Assembly: GCA_003254925.1 (NCBI GenBank)
Contig: QANZ01039169.1
Location: 36,192 to 100,191, forward strand
Source: Chamaecrista fasciculata
Lineage: Eukaryota; Streptophyta; Magnoliopsida; Fabales; Fabaceae
Direction of reading: 5' to 3'
Length of the DNA stretch: 64,000 nucleotides
The notes beneath the pieces were generated by a model. The model had not been told where the DNA came from. It worked only from the letters and a program-made list of their open reading frames with translations, and made no database searches. Below, piece after piece: positions 11,673-23,673 of the stretch (position 1 is its first letter; each line of letters starts with the position of its first letter). The position numbers were made by a program, and so were the translations under genes.

Positions 11673-13112
11673 TTCAAGGCAAGCTGTTCATTCAAGATTT
11701 AAGGTGATGAGGATGATACAAGCACTGGATTTGGTCCATTGGCTCTTTTCTTTTCTTTTTTTGTCATTTGTTTTCCTAATCCAAGTTGAGTAGTGGAGTT
11801 TCTTTCTTCTTATTTTTGATACTTTTGAATTTAATTAATTTTTTTTTTAAAAAAAGAAATTGCTTGGAACAGAAGAGTTCATCCGTGAATATAGAAACCT
11901 TAACCTGTTGCGAATTTGATTCTTGACATGGGATGCAATGGGTCATAAGCCAATAAAATAATGACACATGAAAAAGTTAGTTGTATGTAAGTAGTGGTGT
12001 GACTCCATACACAGTTGTAATTAGTTAAAAAATTTATTATTTTTTTTTATTTTTCAGCATTAAATTGTATCAATGGCTATAATTATACCACATTAGCATT
12101 TGCATCCCATGTCAAGAATTAAACTTTACATCTTAAACTGACCCATTCTATACAGATCTCTTTAGGATTAGATTTAGGTGTTTTTTTTTTGTATATTGTA
12201 AAGTTTTCTTTTTTTTTTTAATAAAAACATAACAAGAAAGAAATATTTTGAAAAACTTCGCAATCTTATGCTGAATTATATAAAGGACATAAATTTGAGA
12301 GGAAAAAGAAAAAAAAAATTGCAACGCATGATACAATTATGTGGCCAGAGAGGATTAAATGCTTTTTTCTTAGGTTATGTACCCCTTATCTTCACTCTTC
12401 ACTGCAATTATTGTTTGTGAATTGTGATGAAAGTGAGAGGTGGCTAGACATTAGGGTGTGAGAGATTGTTTTTTGGTAGAAGTGAGAGATTGATTTTGTT
12501 TTTGCTTGCTTAGGAAGTGAAATGTGATTGTGACTTATGAGAGATTCATTTTGTTTCTTGTTTAGCTATGATATGTACTCTTCAAAACCTTATTAATTTG
12601 ACTATCAAATGAGCTTTATGGGAATCCGTTTTGATTTTGTACATGTTATCTCAAGTCATTATCGATATTGATGAGAAAGAAAGAAATAATTTAAAAAAAA
12701 AAAGTATTCGTAGAATTTACACTTTTAACATTTTCTTTCTCTGACTATTATTTCTTCTTCTTTCAACACTATAGCACTATAAAAGATTCATGTCCTATTT
12801 ATGTGTCTAAATATCCTTAGAATTTATTAGATATTAAATAAGTTTAATCATTATTTTATTTATTATGTTAATTGTTATGAGATAAGATTTTAATAAGACA
12901 ATACTGTTTTAACTATAAATTAAATGAAAGTATAAAGACCTAATTATAAAAATTAAAACTTCAAAGAGCTCAGTTGAAAATTAATGCAAACACTAGTTGC
13001 CTGTCATTTTATTGAAAAAAAAAATAGTAAATAAAACTTACAACAAAAAAATTTTAGCAGCGGAGGTGATACGAAAATTTGCATGAAATGAAGTTATTGA
13101 AGTATCACAAAT
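11673..13112. other. Spacer between convergent CSN3 and CoA-ligase 3' ends
   Basis: This AT-rich DNA should contain both 3' UTRs and poly(A) sites. No ORF or repeat family is recognised. It is repeated, apparently without change, at 23745-25184. Confidence 0.6.
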
Positions 13113-16100
13113 TCACAATTTAGATATAGATTGTTGGAGGACAAGTTTAGTTAAGTCCTTCCTCAAGATTTTTCCCGCTGCATTCTTTGGTATGGAATCC
13201 ACAAATATGATACGCCTGATTTTCTTGTATGGTGCCACCTGTAAATCAGAGGAATAATTACACTATATAAGAAACTTACATTACCAAAATAACACTACTA
13301 TTGCATGTTAATATACTAATACCATTCACTCAGACAAAACAATATATCAATCAATTTTATATTAAAATGTTAAATTCTTTTCTTAAAGTCCTATATCCAA
13401 TTACACACCCTAAATTCGTTTAGTTTCGATATTTGTTATTAACTACAATTACTAGTATGGATAATTTGCCCCCAGCAATCCATATGAAGAAAAAGCATAA
13501 CTATGGACCCAAACTGAAACTAAGTTACTAAGGTATTCAATGATTGGGTTGGATTGAATTTATGGGAATTGATTCAAACTCATTATTTTATTCAAAGTTA
13601 ATTTGAAGAAAATAATTGAATTGATCTAAACTAAACATTGGTGAAATTAAAAACTAAGTCAGCCCATGTTTTTTATTTTATCCCTCATATTTTTTTTTAA
13701 TTTGGTCCTCTTTATATTTTTTTTCTCAATTTGGATCCTCATAGTTTGTTTGAGAGACTAAATTGAATATAAAAATAAATGAGGGAACGTAAATGAGAAA
13801 ATAATATTATTTGAGAGACTAAGATATAACTTTAACTAAATAATTTTTTTTTAATTTTTACAAGTTAACGAGTTGGGTTGAGTTAAAGAAATTCAAAATC
13901 TTGAAATTTACAATCCAACCCAAATTATAGTAGAGTCAAATTTTTTAATGTAAATCAACTCATTATCTCACTCTCCAATAAATAATAGATGAATAGGAAT
14001 GTTAAGGCAGTAAAAAAAAAAGTTTAGCCCAAAAAAAAGCAGTAAAAAACAGGACCTGTTTGGCAACAAAATCGAGAATTTCTGCTTCGGCAAGAGAACA
14101 ATGACGTTGTCTTACCACACAAGCCATAGGCACCTGACCAGCTTCTTCATCAGGGTAACTGCTAAAATATGCACAAATGTTATGGTATGTAATTATGAAT
14201 GTAGGGACTGCTATTCTATTCACATGAGTATACTACATTAAGAACTTAAAATGAACTATTATAAACTTACCCAATATAAAAATATACATTATAGATGAAA
14301 AAACAAGGTTAGGAGAACATTACGGAATAACTGCAGCGTCGTTTATCTTTGGGTGGGACTGTAGCAAGTCTTCTAGCTCCGCAGGGGCCACCTATTGTGT
14401 TCAATATTATTAGCTAATTAGCTAATTACATCGATGGTCACTATTATTTTGGTTAATTTTGTTTCTAATATTTTATATTTTAGTTAATTTTATCTTTTTA
14501 CTAATTTCTTTCAATAAATTAATGACAGACTGCATCATGTTCTTCATTCAATCTGAGTTGCGATTTAATTTTTTTTATCAATTTTATAACACATATCATT
14601 ATTCATTAGCTACATAAATTCTATCGTTAATATTTGGTTAAAATAAAAACAAATAATAAAATTGACCAAAATATAAAACATTAAGGATAAAATTGACAGT
14701 AAAAAAAGATTAAAGACAAAATTGACAGTTGATATAAAGTTTTGAGATAAAATTAATACTTTTGGCAAAGATATATATATATACATATGTTTAGTTATTG
14801 TGAGATTTTACTTACCAAAATTGAATAAGACAGGACATTGAGAATTTATTTATTTAATATCTGTGTTAAATTAATAATTACCTGGTATCCTTTGTATTTG
14901 ATAAGTTCTTTGATTCTATCAACAACATAAAGAAAACCTTCATGGTCAAAATAGCAAATGTCTCCACTCCTCAACCATCCATCTACCAAAGTCGCCGAAG
15001 TTGCTTCTGAGTCACCAACATAACCTGTCATAACACACTGCTTTTATTTTCAATACACTAAACACACTGCTTTCCCAACAATTTTTTCGAGTTTTGTCGC
15101 GCAACAGTTTATGTGACGGTAGAAAATCGTCGCTAAAGAGTTTTGATAACAGTGAGAACATCGTCACAAATCTAATCCCATGTAATGAACATTTTCGTTT
15201 TTATACCTTTCATTATGGAAGGGCCTCTAAGCCAGAGCTCTCCTTGCTGACCTGGAGACAATGGTAGCCACGTGTCAGGCTCTACAATTTTTGCTTCAAC
15301 CTCTCCAATTAGCTTCCCTGTTGTTCCTTCTTTCTTTGCCTCTGCTTCTTCACCTCCGGTTCGGCAAATTGATCCTGTTGTTTCCGTTAACCCGTAACCC
15401 TACATTTACATTTTGACTCAACTATAATTACACATTAACATTCAATATTACTTGTTATTAAATTATTACGTTGGTTTCTAGAATTCTATCTACTTTTAAA
15501 TCCATCTACAATTCAAAACAGTATGATTTAATATTGAACAATGAGATTTTTGTCCGTGTGTTACTAAAATAAGCTAATACGGACATGGTTATCAATTTTA
15601 TCACTTGCTATTTCTATGTTTTTTTTAAGTTTCATGCTATCGAAAAGGTACAAGTTGTGACTTTAGTGAATCTCTGCATTTAAAAAGAATAGTGTAGTCG
15701 TTGGAATTAGGGACATATAAAAAGAAAAGAAAAAAGAATAAATTAATTATTTAATGAGATGATAATTTTTTAATTTAACTTAAGAAATATTACATTATAA
15801 GATTTAATTGAAATATATAATTATAATTAATTTAATTATTTTACTAAAAATACAAGTTAAAATTAAATGATAAATTTGATAATGATTAAAAATTTCATTA
15901 ATATTATACTTAATTCCAATCATATTTATCAAATTAATATTCTAACAACTAACTAAAACTCACTAATTTCATTGAATATATTTAAAGATTTAGAAAAGAA
16001 TACTTTAAAATCTCATTTTGGCCCTCAAATTATAGGATAAGTTTTCTTTTAATCTTAAAACATTTTTTATAAATTTTTTTTGTCCTTAAATTTTCACATT

Positions 16101-18666
16101 TGTTTTGTATTGATCTCAAAATTAATTTCCTCATGTTCTCGAAGTTATTTATACTTCGAATAATTGAAATGAACAATTTTTTCTTTCGTATATGTTTTTA
16201 TAAGTGAGTTAAGAAAGAAACAAAAAAAAAATCATTCTTAGTCATAAATTAACCACAAATTTATTTTCAATTTGTGACTAATAATGAAAATTGTTCTTTC
16301 TTTTTTGGCTAAAGTGCACTTTTGATCCCATAACTTTGGCAAAGGTTTCAATCTTGTCCCATAACTTTTTTTGTTGCAATTTTGATCCCATAACTTTGGC
16401 ACATGTCTCAATTTGGTCCCATAACTTCTAAAAACGTCTCACCGTCAAGTTGATTTTCATCTGTCCTATAACTTCACCTATATTTGTCACGTCATCATCC
16501 AACTCAGTATGTCAGATCATCTTTAGCGATAGATAATGGATGGAAATAAGTATTGGGACCAATGGTGAGACGTTTTCGAAAGTTATGAGACCAAAATTGC
16601 AACAAAAAAAGTTATGAGACCAAATTGAAACCTTTGCCAACGTTATAGGACCAAAAATGCACTTTAACCTTATTTTTTTATCAACTCACAAAACAATGAT
16701 ATGATCCATCTCAACTAGGGGTGTTCAAAACTGAACCAAACCGATCGATCGAACCAAACCAAACCGAACCGAAGGTCAAACCGAACCAAACCGATAGATG
16801 AGCGGTTTGGTTTAGTTTGAACGTCGCACAAACCGAACCTAACCGCCAAACCGCTAAAACTCTTATTTACTTATATATATACACATACCTCATATTCTCA
16901 TTAGGTAACTCATACTTTTTTTTTTTTNNNNNNNNNNNNNNNNNNNNNNNNNNNNNNNNNNNNNNNNNNNNNNNNNNNNNNNNNNNNNNNNNNNNNNNNN
17001 NNNNNNNNNNNNNNNNNNNNNNNNNNNNNNNNNNNNNNNNNNNNNNNNNNNNNNNNTTAGAGGAAGAAATATATATTAGTAAACTACAATTTTAATTTCA
17101 ATTAATTATTTATAAAAAATCTTCTATACTATATATAGGGATAATATTTATTTTCTTATTAGTGTTTTAGTAAGTTATAAGAATAACTGTATATTTTTTT
17201 TATTAGTATATTAGTGACAAAATTAACAATAAATTACCTTCAAACCGCTCAAACCGAACCGCCCAAACCGCTTTTTATTGGTTTAGTTTGGTTTGGTTTG
17301 ATGAATGAAATTGAATCATTGGTTTGGTTTGAAAAATCTTTTCAAACCGCCCGACGAACACCCGTAATCTCAACCGTTGAAACTTCAAACAATATGAAGT
17401 CACATTCTAGAGAAAAAAATAAAACAAATATGAAAGTTTAAGAATCAAAATGAAACAAAAATTAATTTAAACACCAAAATTAAATTTTACCCCATAATTT
17501 TAGGACAAAAATGAGTATTTGTCCAAAAAGAATGTATACTACAAAATTGCCGTTTAGTTAGATGGATAGACGACGTCCTAAATTGCCGTTTTACTTCCGT
17601 ATAGACAAAACGCGCTCAAAATTCACAAATCACAATTCACAAGGAAATCACAAACCTGGACGAAAACTACTTTGGGGAATTTGGATTTGATAGCCGCGAC
17701 GGCGTCTTTTCCTAACGGAGCTCCTCCGAAAACCACGCCATCAAGCGACCTCAAATCATAGCCGTCCGTCACATCTTCTTTCATCATCGCCACCATCACC
17801 GGCGGAACCACCGCCATATGCGTCACTCCGAACTCCTCCACCGCCCTAAGCATCTTCCCCACGGCAAACTTCTCCATCACCACCACCGTCTCCGACAACG
17901 CCACCGCCCTCAGGATGTACGTGAATCCGAACACGTGAAAATGCGGCACCGTGTGAAGATTCACCGCCGGCCTCTCTCTCCGACACCTACTCGCATAGTA
18001 ACTCGCCGCCGACGAAGTCAGATTCCGGTGCGTCAGTATCACGCCCTTCATCTTCCCCGTGGTCCCAGACGAGTACAAAATCGCCGCCGCATCCGACTGA
18101 TTCACCTCGGCGGCGCGTGGATCCACGCGCTCATCGACGATTCTCTCCGTCGTCCGCATCAGATCATCGAACTCCGGCGAGTCGAGGAGGATGACTCCGA
18201 GACGCGGCGGTCGGAGGATTTTGTGCGCCGTGGATGACGTGGCGAAGGCAATGGCCGGCGTGGATAGATCGAAGAGGTGTGAAATCTCGGCGCGTGTGTT
18301 GATAGGATTCGCCGGAGAGACGACGGCGCCGAGGGAGAGTAGGGCGAAGTAGAGGATTGGGATTTTGATGAGGTTAGGGGATAATACGAAGGCTGTATCG
18401 CCTTTAGAGAGGCCTATAAGTGAGTGGAGATTAGAAGCTAGGGTTTGGGAGGCGTGAATGAAGTCAGAGTAGGAAACTCGGTGGCCGGAGACTGAGTCGA
18501 TGAGGGCGGTGACTGAGTCAGACCACGGCGAGTTACGGCGGAGAGAGAGAGTGTAGTGTGCGACTGAGAGAGGCGCGTGAGGAGGAGGAAGGTGAAGGGA
18601 GGGTTTGAGACTGTGGAAAGTTCTGGAGGCGGAATTGAAACCGCTCTTTGAATCGAAGAACTCCAT
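13113..18666 (-). CDS. Peroxisomal 4-coumarate:CoA ligase-like acyl-activating enzyme, copy 1
   Basis: This adenylate-forming enzyme makes an acyl-AMP from a carboxylic acid and ATP, then an acyl-CoA. Exons in gene order: 17656-18666, 15207-15399, 14882-15024, 14324-14391, 14056-14158, 13113-13238; they join in frame to 547 aa. The P-loop [10 protein letters not shown] is at residues 199-208, the substrate-pocket stretch PHFHVFGF at 241-248, YGLTETTGS from 339, GWLRSGD ending at Asp423, [15 protein letters not shown] near 436-450 and PKNAAGK with the catalytic Lys529. The last residues are SKL, a type-1 peroxisome signal, placing it with OPC-8:0 CoA ligase 1-type enzymes (jasmonate side-chain activation); the true substrate is unknown. 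Start: ATG at 18666, shared with copy 2; an upstream in-frame ATG at 18735 lies beyond a likely TATA box and is not conserved. Intron 1 is 2.3 kb and holds two MITEs. Confidence 0.93.
16305..16678. mobile_element. Mutator-like foldback MITE in intron 1 of CoA-ligase copy 1
   Basis: The left end 'ggctaaagtgcacttttg' pairs with the right end 'caaaaatgcactttaacc'. The arms contain repeated 'gatcccataactttggc' phrases. The flanks 'ttctttttt' and 'ttatttttt' could be a 9-bp target duplication with one change. The matching place in copy 2 (about 29215-29240) lacks the element, so it inserted in unit A or was lost from B. Confidence 0.7.
16716..17366. mobile_element. hAT-type MITE with 8-bp target duplication
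   Basis: The termini 'taggggtgttc' and 'gaacacccgta' are inverted with one mismatch. They are flanked by perfect 8-bp repeats ATCTCAAC at 16708-16715 and 17367-17374, the size expected of hAT insertions. The subterminal DNA is rich in 'aaccaaaccgaacc' blocks. The internal part is interrupted by the assembly gap. Unit B has the empty site ('catctaaaccgttg', about 29255). Confidence 0.88.
16928..17056. other. Assembly gap (129 n)
   Basis: This is a run of n inside the hAT MITE, after a poly-T stretch. The true length may differ from 129. Confidence 0.99.
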
Positions 18667-18713
18667 GGGAGGCTGCGTTTGGAGATTACACCAGTGAGGA
18701 TTCAGATTGAGGA

Positions 18714-18732
18714 TTGATATATATATACATTT
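18714..18732 (-). promoter_or_regulatory. TATA-box candidate for CoA-ligase copy 1
   Basis: On the minus strand 'atgtatatatatatatc' lies about 50 bp before the start codon at 18666. This fits a core promoter with a short leader. Copy 2 has 'atgtatacaacaatc' at the same place, so the TATA run is not preserved there. Confidence 0.45.
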
Positions 18733-18879
18733 CACTATCTCAATAGGAAGCTTTTTTGGTTTCGGATAAAGACGAAAATGTGGTCGCTAATAAATGCATG
18801 AGCCCAAATGTTTCTGTTGATGAAGTATTAATACGCATGAGATAATTGTAGTACGAAACTATTAGGCATCAATTGCAAT

Positions 18880-19480
18880 GAGTTTGAAAGTGATTTTAGA
18901 ATAAAAAAAAAAAAAAAGAAACAACTTATATGGAGTTGTTTATATATTTGTTACGAGGTTCTCCAATCACAATCTTCAATTACATTCCCTCTTTTTAATG
19001 ATTGGATGTGCAAAAAGTTGTATTTAATACTCTCTTTCTACCATGATTGGTCATGCAAAACAAATTTGCTATGTGTCGTATTTTTATTGGCGAACCTTAT
19101 AGCAAGCATATAAGGAACTGCATATAAGTCTTGTCCTAAAAGAAATTATAAAAATAATTTTTTAAACCTAATTTGACATCATTTAGTAATTATTTCAATA
19201 GAGTAGAAAAAAGACTTATCAAAAGTAAAGTAATATATAATTCCGAACTCATCACGATTGAATTTGAAATGAGAGATATGTGATCAAATTTATTTGCTTA
19301 ACTATGAAATGAGCGACCCAAATAGACAAAGAAAGGATTTGTTGAACGTGGACAGAGATGAACGAAATTAATGGTGAGACTAATAATGAAACATTTTGCA
19401 AAGATGTGAAACTATAACTAAAAAAAAATAATGGTCTAATTTGCAACATAACTAAAAGATAAATGACCAAAATTACACTT
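18880..19480. repeat. Dispersed repeat, foldback arm
   Basis: It carries phrases such as 'gagatatgtgatcaa', 'actatgaaatgagcgac' and 'ggtctaatttgcaac'. Related DNA recurs at 21930-22445 and, in unit B, at 31930-32390 and 32930-33385. Part of the unit-B copy (32808-32950) is in the opposite orientation, so this is probably a broken foldback element. Confidence 0.5.
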
Positions 19481-19499
19481 TGGCCATTTTATTTTCATA

Positions 19500-19975
19500 C
19501 TAATAAACCAAAGACAAAAGTATCTCTGGCACCCCGAAATTATATAGTAAGTTCCAGTTGTACCCCTAAACTATTTTGTGGTCAATTATGCCCTTTAATT
19601 TTCACATTTAACTCAATTATACTCCAAAGTTTAACACCGTCTAAATCATTAACGAAAAATACTGACATCGTAATGACGTGGCGAGTGACTTCTTTAAGTC
19701 TTTATTTTGCTGTTAATAGTTAGTACCATGAAACTTTCACATTCATGACAATTGTACCAAAAGATTTTCACGGTAGTTGTCAATTGGACTTCCAAAAATG
19801 TTGGCATCAGCATAATGTCAATATTTTTCGTTAACGATTTAGACAATGTTAGGTCCTGAGGTACAATTAAATCAAATATAAAATTTTTGAGGTATATTTG
19901 ACCACAAAAAAGTTTAGGAATATAACTTAAACTTACTTCAAAGTTTGGGGACGTTGGAAGTATTTTTACTCAAAA
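19500..19975. repeat. Foldback element
   Basis: The left arm (19540-19680) contains 'aaactattttgtggtcaa' and 'ttaacaccgtctaaatc'. The right arm (19800-19960) contains the complements 'gatttagacaatgttagg' and 'tatatttgaccacaaa'. Both arms share the 'aatactgacatcgtaatgac' region near the centre. A right-truncated copy is at 32400-32800 in unit B. Confidence 0.7.
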
Positions 19976-20744
19976 CAAATTTGTAAAATTAAAGGTCTAG
20001 AAAATTTATATAAAATCTAAAAAACTATATAGCATTTTTTTTGACAAGTAACTATATAGCATTTTACTTATAATGACTATTTTTGTAATAATAATAATGT
20101 TTATGAAATAATTAATGTATTATATATTAATTAATAATATTACATCTTCAATTACATATCATCAATTTAATTAAAACATAGTAGAAGGACTAATATTGAG
20201 AATAAAAAAATTATGATGGGCTAAATTGATAAAAGAAATTTAAGAAGAACTAAATTTTAAAAAAGAAGAAACTATTTGAGGAACCAAAACTGAGTTTTAG
20301 TCAAAAATCGATATTAAACCAAGATATATATCAAGTTAAAATCGGATCGGACTTGATGATCCAACTATTAGCTGACTGAAGAACGAGTTTGTTTAATCCT
20401 AAAAATCATTTTGACAGTTGATCATATTATAGGACCACCCAACTGCTGAACTGCACATGAAAAGTCCATCCAACAAATATATGTGGTTGCTTTAATTTTT
20501 TTCGTAGGTGTGCTTGCTTTAATTTGGAAACTAATTACATGTTTCACGTTATACACACTTCCTGGAAAACTTGAAAGCAACTAATGGGACGACCATTAAT
20601 GTGGCAGGGTCATATGACAAATATCTCAATTTCAATTTTAAATAAGAATAAATCAAGCTCCCAAAATGAATTGTTTATTCTGCAATCTAATATGTAAAAT
20701 TGATTATTTCCCACTTATTTCAAATCTACATATGATAAATTTGA
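19976..20744. other. AT-rich spacer, no gene seen
   Basis: Low-complexity AT-rich DNA with no ORF or repeat family that I recognise. Unit B lacks most of it. Confidence 0.5.
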
Positions 20745-21863
20745 GGCCAAAGTTCCATTTTGATCTCTCAGTTATTTTTCGTTCCATATTAGTCCCTCAG
20801 TTTTCCAACACTTGGCACAGTTGGTCCCTCAAACGTTTTCCATCCATCTTTCCGTTAAAAAAAGGGAAAAATAAACTTTCATCCCCCAGAAATTTTATTT
20901 TCTTATATTAGGGTCCTTTTCTTTTAATAATAGGATCAAAACGTAAGAAAAAGAAATAAATTAAGATTTTAACTTAATTTTCCCCAAAACATAAGCTCTT
21001 TCTCTCTTTCTAGTTTCTACTCCGGCTTCGTCTCCTTCTGCTTCTATCGAAAACTCCGATGATGATAACAAGGGGAGAATTGGCTATCGCATTGGGGATT
21101 AGGGTTTTTGATAAATAAAATAATCGTGTTCATGAGTGCAAAATCGAAATTCAAGTTCAGAAATCTCACGGCGGTAACTGACCGGGACGACTTCGGCACG
21201 ATACTGAGCGATCTTGAGGAACATAGGCATAGCGAGATCTCAAAGCAAGCGCCATTGCTGAGGCCATTGTTGAACAGATCGGTGCTTAGCGCTGCCGTGT
21301 TCACACCATAGCCTTGGCTTTACAGATTTCCGTAGCCACAAGCACCACTTGAAAGATTTTTGAATAAATGTGAGATGAAATTATTGAATAATGGGAAGAA
21401 TTAAAGAGAAGGTAGTGGGAATTTTGTACGGACCCATGGTTCCGGAGGCATCGCTGCCGCCGTAGAAGGTGGCGTGAGCGGAGAGCCAGGGACGTCGGAG
21501 TAAAAGCCGGGGATGCGAGCGGTGCGACGGCGAGGAGAGGAATGTGGCAATGCAGAGGATAATAGCCATTGAGAGAGAGAAATTATGTTATGAGAAAAAT
21601 TCAGTTAAAATCTTAATTTATTTCTTTTTCTTACGTTGTAATTCTATTATTAAAAGAAAAGGATCTTAATATAAGAAAATAAAATTTTGGGGGGATGAAA
21701 ATTTATTTTTCCCTTTTTTTAACGAAAAAATGGATGGAAAACATTTGAGGGACCAACTGTGCCAAGTTTTGGAAAACTGAGAGACCAATATGGAACGAAA
21801 AATAACTGAGGGACCAATTTAGAACATTAAACATAATTGAGGGACCAAAATGGGACTTTGGCC
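20745..21863. mobile_element. Foldback (Pack-MULE-like) element carrying an expansin fragment
   Basis: The termini are 'ggccaaagttccattttg' and 'aaaatgggactttggcc'. The inverted arms run about 220 bp (20745-20965 and 21640-21863) and contain repeated 'ggtccctca' / 'tgagggacc' phrases and a paired 'ccatccatctttccgtt'. Between them sits about 640 bp of higher-GC, gene-like DNA, including a piece of an expansin gene on the minus strand. The flanks give only a degenerate 9-bp match. Unit B has no equivalent. Confidence 0.8.
21232..21569 (-). pseudogene. Captured alpha-expansin fragment, broken
   Basis: The minus strand gives ARIPGFYSDVP, then in another frame WLSAHATFYGGSDASGTMG, then after an apparent 100-bp intron (donor near 21425, acceptor near 21335) GACGYGNL and NTAALSTDLFNNGLSNGACFEI. 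This is the N-terminal half of an alpha-expansin, a secreted cell-wall loosening protein, with the family's first intron still present. A 1-base frameshift separates the first two blocks, a TAA replaces the Tyr codon after GYGNL, and the canonical second cysteine (usually LSCGACFEI) is Asn. Similarity stops after CFEI, where unrelated DNA begins. It cannot encode a working expansin. Confidence 0.88.
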
Positions 21864-21929
21864 GAAATTTAAAACTGTGTTACTCTTGAGGATCTTTTTT
21901 AATAGTAAAAGCAAATTATGTGGGATTGG

Positions 21930-22445
21930 CATTGCTTACTTTTGGGAAAAGATGCACTCTTAATGAGTTTTTTTTTTAATCGAAATTGTCAAGAAATGAG
22001 ATCAAATCGGATTTGAAAGTGATTCTAAAAACAAAAAAGTGAAAAATTATGGAAAACAACTTTCGCACTCAATCTGACCTTATTTATTGACGGTCTCAAC
22101 TAGGCAGAATAAAGACTCGTCAAAAGTAACTTATAGCTCTGAAATCATCACAGTCGAACTTGAAATGATAGAGATATAACCAACTTCTTTAGTTCGACTA
22201 TGAAGTATGAGATGAGTGACCCATTTTTTAAGTTCAATTTGACTTGCAATTTGCTGATAGCTCAATGAACGAAAAAATGACTTGTCAAGAAAAACTTTTG
22301 ACTCAAAACTTGTTACAATCGGATTTGGACCAATGAATGAAACTTTTGAAAAAGGAATAAGATCAAAATTGCAAAAAATTAAATAAAGGAGTGGACCGCA
22401 ACTTGTCCCAAAGGTCCGGGCCAAATTGAACTTTAGTCTATAATT
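21930..22445. repeat. Dispersed repeat (same family as 18880-19480)
   Basis: It contains 'gacggtctcaactaggcag', 'actcgtcaaaagtaac' and 'cgaacttgaaatgatagag'. It aligns with 32930-33385 of unit B throughout. No coding potential is seen. Confidence 0.6.
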
Positions 22446-22452
22446 AATTAAA

Positions 22453-23045
22453 GGCAAAAGACCTATTGATGCCCTTAACGTTTAAGGTCAGTTTCAGTTA
22501 TACCCTCCACGTTTGTTTTGTGTCAGTTATGCTTAAATGTTTCACATTGTTGTCAATTATACCCTAACCTCAATTTTTTTGGGTCGAAGTCCTATTTTGG
22601 TCCCTCAAGTTTGCTTGAAGTTCCATTTTGGTTCTTCAAGTCTCCGGCGAACTTTCCGACGAGATACACGTCGACCCCGATGACTACGAAAACTCCTAAT
22701 CCAAGGTTTTTTGACCTCCTGAGTTCAATGGTGGCCTGCATTTAAAAATGACCGAAAATATGATTTTCGGCGATTGTGTAAATTTTTCGGCAACTATGTA
22801 ATTTTTCGGCAGTTTGCTAGTCATTTTTAACGCAAAATGGAGGCCGTCATTGAACTCAATAGTTCAAAAAAAATATTGGATTAGGAGTTTTCGTAGTCCT
22901 TAGAGTCACCGTGTATCTTGTCGGAGACTTGAGGGACCAAAACGAAACTTTAAGCAAACTTGAGAGACCGAAATAGGAGTTTGGCCTAAAAAAAATTGAG
23001 GTCAGGATATAATTGACAACAATTTGAAACGTTGGGGCTTTTGCT
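22453..23045. mobile_element. Nested foldback element with perfect 9-bp target duplication
   Basis: The outer ends are 'ggcaaaag' and 'cttttgct', flanked by perfect repeats TTAATTAAA (22444-22452 and 23046-23054). The 9-bp duplication points to Mutator-like transposition. A second foldback is nested inside (about 22582-22985), with arms containing 'caagtttgcttgaag' and 'ctttaagcaaacttg'. Unit B has the empty site 'acaattaattaaactaatg' at about 34873. Confidence 0.82.
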
Positions 23046-23561
23046 TTAATTAAACTAATGTAGTTACATTGTGGAGCAACATAAATCTAATGGAAAAGCT
23101 AAAAGAAATTTAACACCAAATTTGAAGTTTTTATCGTCAAAGTGAAAATTGTTATTGTCAAAATATAAGAATCAATAATTAAACAACATCAGCAATTTAA
23201 TTCTTGTTTATAAAAAAAAAACGTCAGCAATTTAATATGAGTTTAAATATAGAAAACACTTATTTTTATTTATTGTATAGAAAATATTTCAGATAATAAA
23301 AAGTTATAAAAAAGTTCCTCAAAACTTATTCTATGTATACAAATCTATTTTTGTTAATTTTTCTTTGAAAAATTAATATCTTTTTAAATTTGGTATTATT
23401 ATCAAATACATTAATTACTAGATATTCTTTTTTTTTTATGAACATTAGTTACAAGATATAAATGTTGATCAATGATCGATAACTACAACGATATTACTTT
23501 TTATACAAAAATTAAAATTTTAAATAAAAATTTAGCAGATAATTATATTATCTTTTTTCAG

Positions 23562-23673
23562 GATTAAAAATTTTAAATATCTTTTTTCCCAGAAATTCTA
23601 CATTTAATTTTAAATATCTTTTTTCAGGATTAAAAATATTAATTTTAAATATCTTTTTTCAGGATTAAAAATT
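23562..23673. repeat. Duplication junction with templated filler
   Basis: The block 'atcttttttcaggattaaaa' occurs three times in about 100 bp, the first being the native end of unit A. Between the first two copies is 'cccagaaattctacatttaa', a 20-bp match to the end of CSN3 exon 11 (11653-11672). Unit B begins at once afterwards with 'agacaagg'. Confidence 0.85.

Larger units (their letters stand above)
11602..23580. repeat. Unit A of a large tandem segmental duplication
   Basis: Homology to unit B (23674 to about 39830) is recognisable along the whole length: CSN3 exon 11, the convergent spacer, the CoA-ligase gene, its upstream DNA (for example 18840-18890 with 31855-31930) and the far end (23040-23580 with 34870-35090 plus 39505-39810). 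The left edge is the AG just before CSN3 exon 11. The offset is exactly 12072 bp through the first 3.6 kb. The units then differ by separate insertions. Confidence 0.9.

Noticed and set aside
16817..17095. Open frame running through the n block
   Set aside because: It exists only because n codons are read as open. The DNA is the hAT MITE and an assembly gap.
17818..18237. 139-codon His/Arg-rich frame on the plus strand
   Set aside because: It is antisense to CoA-ligase exon 1. High GC of that exon opens the reverse frames; the matching frame at 29827-30249 has the same cause.
18667..18735. N-terminal extension of CoA-ligase copy 1 from an upstream ATG
   Set aside because: It would overlap a TATA-like run, is not conserved in copy 2, and adds nothing resembling the family.
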